A stretch of 64,000 nucleotides of DNA from positions 1,079,675 through 1,143,674 of the forward strand of contig NZ_JH725037.1 of assembly GCF_000278235.1 (NCBI RefSeq). Reading direction: 5' to 3'. The position numbers were made by a program, and so were the translations under genes. Origin of the DNA: Bartonella vinsonii subsp. arupensis OK-94-513 (GTDB taxonomy: Bacteria > Pseudomonadota > Alphaproteobacteria > Rhizobiales > Rhizobiaceae). Shown here one piece after another: positions 57,388 through 64,000 of this stretch. How positions within the stretch are numbered: the stretch's first letter is position 1; each line of letters begins with the position of its first letter. The notes beneath the pieces were generated by a model that worked only from the letters and a program-made list of their open reading frames with translations, was not told the DNA's origin and ran no database searches.

Positions 57388-58574
57388 TTATATTTTGCTG
57401 TTTTTTGTATTTTTTTATGATTATTTTTTATCATATTGTGTATAAATATGCCTCATATGCCTATCAATATTCTCTATTTTATTGCATATATTTGATTCTA
57501 TATTACGCAATTGCGTTATTTTCTCTTTTAAAATTCATAACAACTAGAAATGCTGCTTATGATGCGTATTTTTAACTTTATAAAGCATGGTTATTTTTAT
57601 TGAATTCCTTGTGAATATTTTTGTGAATTTCGTTGTCATTTATAAGAGCTTTGTAACTTAAGAAGCTTTAATAGAGATCGCATTTTTATAACCAACGCTT
57701 TTGATTCATTCTCTATAGCCACCGCATCATATTCCTATAACAAAATGATAAATATGATCATGCGGTTTTTATCTTTTATAAGATAGATCTAAAGATACCT
57801 ATTGAATTCTTATTCCATTATCAAAATCTCTTTTTATGTGGTTTTGTCTCTTTTGTTAGTTTTGTCTGTAAATCTTAACAAACAATTCTTATGATTTTAG
57901 TGAGTGTTTAAACCCATATCTTATGAGAAGGCATATGGCTCTTTAAAGCCTTTCAAAAGAGAGTGTGTAATTATGAAAGGTGCTATCAAGATTATTATCG
58001 TTATTAGTTTTAAGGATTTTGGAGGTTTTGGGGGTTTTGGGAGTGCCTGTCTCATTTTTCTTTTAATTTTTTTCAATAAAAAATAAAAATCATTATATTT
58101 CAATATGTTATTTTTTTACCAATTTTTCAAAAAACAACCTATTTCCATAATACAACCTATAAATACAATCAATAATATATGTTTTGTAGGGGTTTTGGGG
58201 GTATAGGGGGTGTTTTTTTGCTTTTTTAAAAATGAAGGAATTAAAAGCGTAAAGTGATATCAACATTCACTGTTTTCTTTAAAGAGAGCGTTTGAAAGAT
58301 ATGATGGCATCATCTTAAATTGCGCGTTAATCTTTTAAAGGCAATGTAAACAAATCTCATTCTGTTTAAGATGGGATTTCTTAAAAGCCTTAAAGCAATC
58401 CAAATGAGAGTGTTTAAAAGTGCAAAACCTCTCTTTTTAGAAGATCGCATGATAAATCGTTCCTTTTAAGAGTGTACATAATCATCCTTAACAAGAGAGT
58501 ATAGATATAAACTCTATACCCCTTGTAAGATGTGCATACCCATCATGTGAAATATGAGTATGCTTTTAATAAGA
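57388..58574. other. AT-rich non-coding region between the array and the restriction gene
   Basis: About 1.2 kb with no convincing gene. Two open frames (57,381-57,575 and 57,904-58,086, plus) have no Shine-Dalgarno and hydrophobic AT-driven composition. It holds one TTTTGTC-type motif copy (57,843-57,900), G-rich runs (58,018-58,043 and 58,190-58,210) and the left arm of a perfect inverted repeat. Confidence 0.6.
58044..58218 (+). repeat. perfect 175-bp inverted repeat, left arm
   Basis: Identical to the reverse complement of 63,826-64,000. It contains TGCCTGTCTCATTTTTC at the outer end and AGGGGTTTTGGGGGTATAGG at the inner end. The other arm runs into the window edge, so the repeat may be longer. 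Confidence 0.92.
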
Positions 58575-61500
58575 CTATTCAGTTTCTCTTAATTCCAATT
58601 TGGGGAGGTTCTTAACAATCTTCATTGTTTCTAAACTTACTGTAATAACCCTTTGAAACAATTCCAATGGATAAGCAGGGTTGCCAATGGTTTCAACAGC
58701 ATAGCAATTGGCATCATTAACAATGCCACTCTTTTTATCAGTTTTTACACATTGACGTTCCATAACCCATTCAAGGGCAGGTTTACCATTCACGATATAC
58801 TCATAAGCTTCCTTAGGGATATCTGTTATTGTGATATTATTGTTATAAAAAACAGTAGATTTATCTTTTTCCTTACCATTCCCAGCAAATTTCATTTCTG
58901 TAACGTAATAAAACTTTTCGGGGTTAGAAATATCTGTAAGTTTGGGGTCACCTTTTTTGAAGGTAACGGGATAAGGTTCTACAGTTTCATAATTGACGTG
59001 CAAATTGCCTAATTCACGCCCTGCTGTAACAAACATCCAAAAATCTTCAGCACTCTTTACGCAAGGGATGCGAGGGAGCTCTTTAGAGAGGTTATCAGCA
59101 TAACGAGCCCTATAATCTTCTGAATGTAAAATCCCATAAACATAATAGAATAGATCATCTTTAGTGATTTTTTCATTCGGATAAGCAGCTTTAAAATGTG
59201 CTAATCCCTCATCAGTGATGGCATCACGGCGTTGTAAACCAGCGGCTTTGGTCTCTTCTGTAGAATTTGCAAATAAATGAGATTGTTTTTCGTTTTTATC
59301 TTTTGAAGCAGCATCATCTTCATAAATATAACGTGGAAAACATTGACTAGCAGCTATCGCATTAACATCAGGTAACTCTTTAATCATTAGGGTAGAAAAA
59401 CCATTTACTCCTATACCTGTAACTTGAATTACCCTGTTTTCAACCGCTTTTCCCATAGGGAATATACGTGGTATCTGATAAACTCCATCGTTGAGAGCCC
59501 GATTATAATAAAGCCACTGTTGTGTAAAAGGACGATAAAGACTTTGAGCTAAGCAATCACTTTCAAATTTGAAAGTCTTTCCTTTTATCAAATCTTGTTT
59601 GAGATTATAACTCCAACTTATTTTGCTCTCATCTGAATTGACAAAATCATCGACAGCATTTGTACGCGTTTTTCGGTCAGCATGCGGATAGGTGTCATTA
59701 AAACGTTCGACTTCACTATTATAAAAGGCTAGCATATTATTCATATTTTTTGCTAAAATCCTACGGTTTGAGTTATATACCCATGTATCACGGCTGGTCA
59801 TAATGCCACGGGAAAAAGTCTCAAACAGCTTTTTATCATAACCTTTTTTATAACCTATGGATAAAAATGCTTTGAAACTGTCATCCCGTTGACCAAGCCA
59901 ATCATTATGCCTATCTGGTATAATTATTTGCCAACTTTGTTTACTCCGTGTAATGCCATCAATACTACTAAGGGACTCAATTATCGTAAGCTTTTCTTGC
60001 CTCGTGAGATAATCTCCAATATCACGGAAATATATTTTACCACGCTGTTTGGATTCCGGATTTTTTACAAGAATAGAGATAGCAATAGGGGCTCGTGACC
60101 CAGAACCAAAAATTTTACCTCCTTCTTTTCGAGAAAGCTCTCCAGAGGTTCGTTGATTACCACGCAAATGGAAAATATAAAGGCTGCTAAATTCCTCAAC
60201 AAGGCATTTTCGCACGCCATCCATAGAGCATCCATTGATAAAACCGGCATTTGTCACAAAACCAATAACACCACGGTTTTTTATACGATCACTAGCCCAG
60301 CGGATGGCACGAATATAACTATCGTACAAAGCTTGCATACTAGTTGCTTTTGAATGAACAGCATAAGTTTCACTGATATGTTTATCTAAGAGTGGATAAG
60401 GAGTATTTTTTGCATTATCGTTTTCATTCTTTTGTCTCAAGGAGTAAGGAGGGTTACCAAAGATAACTTCGATATTCAGTTTTTTCTGAAGTTCCAAATA
60501 TGCACTGTTTTCTTCTAGTAAACCCTTCATCAAATCTTGCTTTTCAACCATCTGAAACGTATCGGTTAATCCGATATGCTTAAAGGGAATATAATCTCCT
60601 TTCGTAAGACCATGATAGGTTGCTTCAATATTAATCGCGGCTATGTAATAAGCTAATAAAACAATCTCATTGGCATGGATATCATGACGGAATTTATATT
60701 CCATATCTTCCGGTTTTATCAGATCGGATTGCAACAACTGCGTGATAAAGGTACCAGTTCCCGTAAAGGGATCAAGAATAGAAACACCACGTGATCCCAA
60801 GCTTTTTCCAAATTCTTTTCGTAAAACATCATCAACAGAATGAATAATAAAATCCACAACTTCAACAGGGGTATAAACAATTCCTAATTTTTCTACCGTA
60901 CGCGGAAATGCCTTGGCAAAAAAACTTTCATAAAGCGTAATAATGAGATTTTGTCTTGCTTGCGGGGTAGTGATCCCAGAAGCACGTAATTTTACACTGT
61001 CATAGAATTCTTTAAGCTCTTTTGACTCTTCTTCAATATTTGTTTGATCCAACACAGTTAAGATCTTTTCCATCGCTTGCGAGATGGTATTGTTTTGTAC
61101 AAATTGATTGCCATCAAACAAAGCTTCAAACACAGGACGTGTCACAAGATGTTGTGCAAGCATCTCAACCGCTTCTTCTTGTTTGATATCACTGTTTAAG
61201 TTGTTCTTTAATTCAAGATAAAAGCTCTTAAAGGCATGATAGGCTTCACTCTTTTCATCAGAGAGCATATTTTGAAGGCGGTTGATATGGTTTTGTGCAA
61301 TTTCAGCAACATTGCCAGCCCAGTTTTCCCAATAATCGGTAATGGCAAATTTCTTCGCAAGGAGTGTTTTAAGGGCATGGGGAAATTCAAAACAAAAGGA
61401 GTAGTTTTTTTCTACTTTATAGCTCTTAGAAGGTTCATAGGCGGGTTTTCCAATTTGTAATCCTATACTTTCTGATTTCTCATGGATTGAGATTTTATCT

Positions 61501-63530
61501 TCAATAGCCGTCATACTGTCTAAGGCAAGAATCTCTAGGGTATGACTTACATCTTGTCCTAAAATCATCTGGTTAAGAATAACCTCAAAATTCTTATCAT
61601 GGGCAAGCAAAGCATTGATCACTTGCCAGACAACCTTATATCTCTTGTTGTGTCTTAAAGCCTGTTCAGCAGAAATCCCCGCAGGAACTCCAACCGGTAA
61701 AATGATATAACCTCTTTTCTTACCCTTTGCACGCCGCATGATACGCCCCACCGCCTGTATGACATCAACATGACTTTTGCGCGGGTGTAAAAACATCACC
61801 GCATCAAGAGCAGGAACATCCACACCTTCAGAAAGACAACGAACATTGCTTAACACACGACAGGTATTTTCCCCCGCATCTTCTCTTAGCCAATCTAGGA
61901 GTTCATTGCGTCGTTTTGCACTTTGTTTTCCGTCAATATGAGCAAATGTACAATTAAGAGGAGGTGTCTCTTTACGGTTCTCATAAAGAGCATGCAATCT
62001 TTCCTTAGTTTTATCAGAATTAAAGGCTTTACAGATACGTTCAGAGGTTTCAATATCTTTACAAAAAGCTAAAGCCCGACGCATGGGATTGGGGTCATCA
62101 CTTAAATCAACTTTCAGATCGATTTTACTCAGAGCCTGATAACAGCCTACGAGCTTGGTTTCATCATCAAGAGTAAGTTCATAATTATCATCGGTCATAA
62201 GATGTTGAATGGATTGAGCCACGGCTTCTTCATTCACACCCAAGACAATAATCTTATAAGGTGCTAACAATTCATTCTGAACGGCTTTTGAGAAGGTATA
62301 GGTATAAAGGTTTTTGCCATAGAGCTCTTCATCATCCATAGAAGCCAGAACGGCATTAATCTCATTGGCTTGTTTCTTGGCATTATCGGTAAAGATCTTT
62401 GGAGTAGCTGTCATGTAGAGGCGTTTTTTGCCTTGTATAATGCTATTGTCGTGAACTTTGACAAATTCCGATTCACTGTTATCTGTACCCAACACAGCAC
62501 CCGTTGTTCTATGGGCTTCATCACAAATGATCAGATCAAATTCAGGTAACGCATATTTCCTTTGTGCATCCGATATCACTTGTATCGAATGATAAGTCGA
62601 AAAGATAACAGTCATGACATTGGGAGAAGCCTTATTGGCTTTGCTAGCAAGCTGTTTTGCATCTGTTGTTGCAGGCAGGGCAAGATCAGAGCTATCAAGA
62701 CCAGCATCATCATCTTGGTTTTTACGCCGCTTGCCAATGTGAAGATCAGAACACACCGCAAAGGACCGCAAGGGTATCTCTGTATCTGCTGTCCATTCCC
62801 TTATCGTTTGAGACATGAGAGCAAGAGAAGGTACTAAAAACAAAACACGCTTGCCTTGACCAGCAAGAGTTTCTGCTATCTTAAGGCTCGTAAAGGTTTT
62901 TCCTGTTCCACAAGCCATAATCAGCTTGCCACGGTCTGCTTCTCGTAAACCCTTACAAACAGCTTCAAGGGCTTCTTTCTGATGATCTAAAAGCTTTTTC
63001 TTCTTTTGTTCTTTAAGGACAACCGTTTCTTTTCCTTCAAAACGACTCCAATCGATTTGACTTTTTTCCAGATCAAACAAATTAATCTGTTGAATGCGAA
63101 CTTCTTGTCCTTCACAGGTGTGAAAAGCGTTATCACTCCAATCACTTTCAGTGCTATCGATAAGAATGCGACGGGTGAAGATCTTTTTGCCAGAGGCAGC
63201 AATAAAGCTATCAATATCTTCTTTCTTAATGCAATGAGAGGCTTCATAGCATTTACATTGAATGGCAGCATAGCTTCCTTCATCACGAATTTTAGCGACC
63301 AGATCAATGCCAATATCGCGCCCATCTTCTCCACGCTCTTTCGCCCAATCACAATAGGTTTGAACCTGTTCATATTCTTGGCATTGCAAAGGGTCTTGCG
63401 TCAAATAAGCCATGACAAGGTTTTCAAAGAGAGTACCCAATTCACGGGGTGATTTTGCCTGTTGACGATAAGATTGTAAGAGAGAGCGTAAAGAGGATTG
63501 TTTGTTATCAGACTTGAGGGATTGAAGCAT
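58575..63530 (-). CDS. Type ISP (single-polypeptide) restriction-modification enzyme
   Basis: 1,651 residues from ATG 63530 (TTG 63566 would add twelve). Domain order: Mrr-like nuclease (D76 in GIDLVAK, Q91xK93 in AIQCKCYE); superfamily 2 helicase (Walker A ACGTGKT at 206-212, DEAH at 337-340, then TATPKIF and VGRIMRRAKGKKRG); a helical coupler; an adenine-methyltransferase (motif I DPFTGTGTF at 920, NPPY at 1,026-1,029); and a C-terminal target-recognition region. This is the layout of LlaGI/LlaBIII-type enzymes, which methylate one strand and cleave after translocation. All key motifs are intact, so it is probably active. It stands alone. Confidence 0.92.
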   Translation of the reverse strand: MLQSLKSDNKQSSLRSLLQSYRQQAKSPRELGTLFENLVMAYLTQDPLQCQEYEQVQTYCDWAKERGEDGRDIGIDLVAKIRDEGSYAAIQCKCYEASHCIKKEDIDSFIAASGKKIFTRRILIDSTESDWSDNAFHTCEGQEVRIQQINLFDLEKSQIDWSRFEGKETVVLKEQKKKKLLDHQKEALEAVCKGLREADRGKLIMACGTGKTFTSLKIAETLAGQGKRVLFLVPSLALMSQTIREWTADTEIPLRSFAVCSDLHIGKRRKNQDDDAGLDSSDLALPATTDAKQLASKANKASPNVMTVIFSTYHSIQVISDAQRKYALPEFDLIICDEAHRTTGAVLGTDNSESEFVKVHDNSIIQGKKRLYMTATPKIFTDNAKKQANEINAVLASMDDEELYGKNLYTYTFSKAVQNELLAPYKIIVLGVNEEAVAQSIQHLMTDDNYELTLDDETKLVGCYQALSKIDLKVDLSDDPNPMRRALAFCKDIETSERICKAFNSDKTKERLHALYENRKETPPLNCTFAHIDGKQSAKRRNELLDWLREDAGENTCRVLSNVRCLSEGVDVPALDAVMFLHPRKSHVDVIQAVGRIMRRAKGKKRGYIILPVGVPAGISAEQALRHNKRYKVVWQVINALLAHDKNFEVILNQMILGQDVSHTLEILALDSMTAIEDKISIHEKSESIGLQIGKPAYEPSKSYKVEKNYSFCFEFPHALKTLLAKKFAITDYWENWAGNVAEIAQNHINRLQNMLSDEKSEAYHAFKSFYLELKNNLNSDIKQEEAVEMLAQHLVTRPVFEALFDGNQFVQNNTISQAMEKILTVLDQTNIEEESKELKEFYDSVKLRASGITTPQARQNLIITLYESFFAKAFPRTVEKLGIVYTPVEVVDFIIHSVDDVLRKEFGKSLGSRGVSILDPFTGTGTFITQLLQSDLIKPEDMEYKFRHDIHANEIVLLAYYIAAINIEATYHGLTKGDYIPFKHIGLTDTFQMVEKQDLMKGLLEENSAYLELQKKLNIEVIFGNPPYSLRQKNENDNAKNTPYPLLDKHISETYAVHSKATSMQALYDSYIRAIRWASDRIKNRGVIGFVTNAGFINGCSMDGVRKCLVEEFSSLYIFHLRGNQRTSGELSRKEGGKIFGSGSRAPIAISILVKNPESKQRGKIYFRDIGDYLTRQEKLTIIESLSSIDGITRSKQSWQIIIPDRHNDWLGQRDDSFKAFLSIGYKKGYDKKLFETFSRGIMTSRDTWVYNSNRRILAKNMNNMLAFYNSEVERFNDTYPHADRKTRTNAVDDFVNSDESKISWSYNLKQDLIKGKTFKFESDCLAQSLYRPFTQQWLYYNRALNDGVYQIPRIFPMGKAVENRVIQVTGIGVNGFSTLMIKELPDVNAIAASQCFPRYIYEDDAASKDKNEKQSHLFANSTEETKAAGLQRRDAITDEGLAHFKAAYPNEKITKDDLFYYVYGILHSEDYRARYADNLSKELPRIPCVKSAEDFWMFVTAGRELGNLHVNYETVEPYPVTFKKGDPKLTDISNPEKFYYVTEMKFAGNGKEKDKSTVFYNNNITITDIPKEAYEYIVNGKPALEWVMERQCVKTDKKSGIVNDANCYAVETIGNPAYPLELFQRVITVSLETMKIVKNLPKLELRETE

Positions 63531-63790
63531 TATAGAGAAACTCCATAGTCTTATGACATTAATCAATGGGCTTCGAAAGAATCGAAATGGAGTTTATTAA
63601 ATACATTTAGGATAAATATCGAGTCTGAAATGGGAGAAAAACTCCCGAAAAGCCATAAAATGCATCAAAAAAATTTAACAAGATGCAATTATAAACAGCA
63701 TGTAAAAAGCAAAGTAGTGAAATTTTCTATTCATTTTATGGGAAATTAAGACAACTCCAATATGTGTTTTTAAGAGTTCAAATATGCAAT
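62416..63790 (-). repeat. right arm of the long imperfect inverted repeat
   Basis: Matches 52,105-53,483 in reverse orientation: upstream region, start and first third of the restriction gene. See the left arm. Confidence 0.8.
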
Positions 63791-64000
63791 TTTGAAGAGT
63801 TTTATTGCTTACTTCATAAGAAAGTAAAAAACACCCCCTATACCCCCAAAACCCCTACAAAACATATATTATTGATTGTATTTATAGGTTGTATTATGGA
63901 AATAGGTTGTTTTTTGAAAAATTGGTAAAAAAATAACATATTGAAATATAATGATTTTTATTTTTTATTGAAAAAAATTAAAAGAAAAATGAGACAGGCA
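63567..64000. other. upstream region of the restriction gene
   Basis: 434 bp with no gene. The part up to about 63,790 copies the region upstream of the truncated paralogue; the part from 63,826 is the right arm of the perfect inverted repeat. The promoter of the restriction gene must lie here. Confidence 0.6.
63826..64000 (-). repeat. perfect 175-bp inverted repeat, right arm (reaches window edge)
   Basis: Exact reverse complement of 58,044-58,218. The inner boundary is the six-A run at 63,826-63,831; the outer boundary is not visible. Confidence 0.92.

Noticed and set aside
57904..58086. Short hydrophobic frame with Gly/Phe repeats (possible small toxin)
   Set aside because: No ribosome-binding site; composition follows a G-rich DNA repeat and it overlaps the edge of the inverted repeat.
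58190..58210. G-quadruplex in AGGGGTTTTGGGGGTATAGGGGG
   Set aside because: Only three runs of four or more G; a stable intramolecular quadruplex would need a fourth.

Overview
The window looks like a chromosome segment of a Bartonella species or a very close relative in the Rhizobiales. It is AT-rich. The core genes read as alphaproteobacterial: GatCA, a pyrB/dihydroorotase-like pair, a DUF3126 protein and a two-domain cold-shock protein. The accessory part pairs a filamentous-haemagglutinin two-partner secretion locus with phage fragments beside a tRNA gene, a pattern known from Bartonella genomic islands. The species cannot be fixed from the sequence alone.

Positions 1-38,500 are mostly conserved housekeeping genes. 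In order they are: ttcA (cut by the window edge), rpsD, murI and trmJ; sfsA, map and radC; a DUF3126 protein, an alpha/beta hydrolase, a DUF192 protein and a double cold-shock protein; a complete branched-chain amino-acid ABC transporter (livKHMGF); gatCA; ruvX; an AidB-like acyl-CoA dehydrogenase; pyrB, a dihydroorotase-like gene, plsY and dprA in an overlapping string; topA, rnr and rpmG; a secreted nuclease, a uracil-DNA-glycosylase-like protein and an Lrp regulator; cobT, dusA and glpD; a DsbA-like protein; accBC; and tRNA-Thr(TGT). The dihydroorotase-like protein lacks its metal ligands and is probably a structural partner of PyrB.

Positions 38,600-51,600 are an accessory island beginning just after tRNA-Thr. 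It holds a frameshifted XRE regulator and small phage lysis-type genes. It also holds a truncated FHA fragment, two paralogous Cys-rich lipoproteins, and a 2,718-residue FHA-type exoprotein with its TpsB/FhaC transporter. The exoprotein ends in a distinct C-terminal region with a possible serine-hydrolase motif. Its stop codon overlaps the start of a lipoprotein gene (ATGA). This arrangement suggests an effector/immunity pair followed by an orphan module, as in contact-dependent inhibition loci.

Positions 51,600-64,000 hold a truncated Type ISP restriction-modification gene on the plus strand and a full-length one (1,651 residues) on the minus strand. Between them lie four tandem paralogues of an uncharacterised left-handed beta-helix repeat family, separated by GC-rich hairpin-prone spacers. 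The first gene of that array has a promoter and a leader of about 240 nt that can fold in two mutually exclusive ways around its ribosome-binding site. It is the best candidate here for an undescribed regulatory RNA. The full-length restriction gene is bracketed by perfect 175-bp inverted repeats, so the segment could invert. A second structured non-coding stretch lies at 53,826-53,917.
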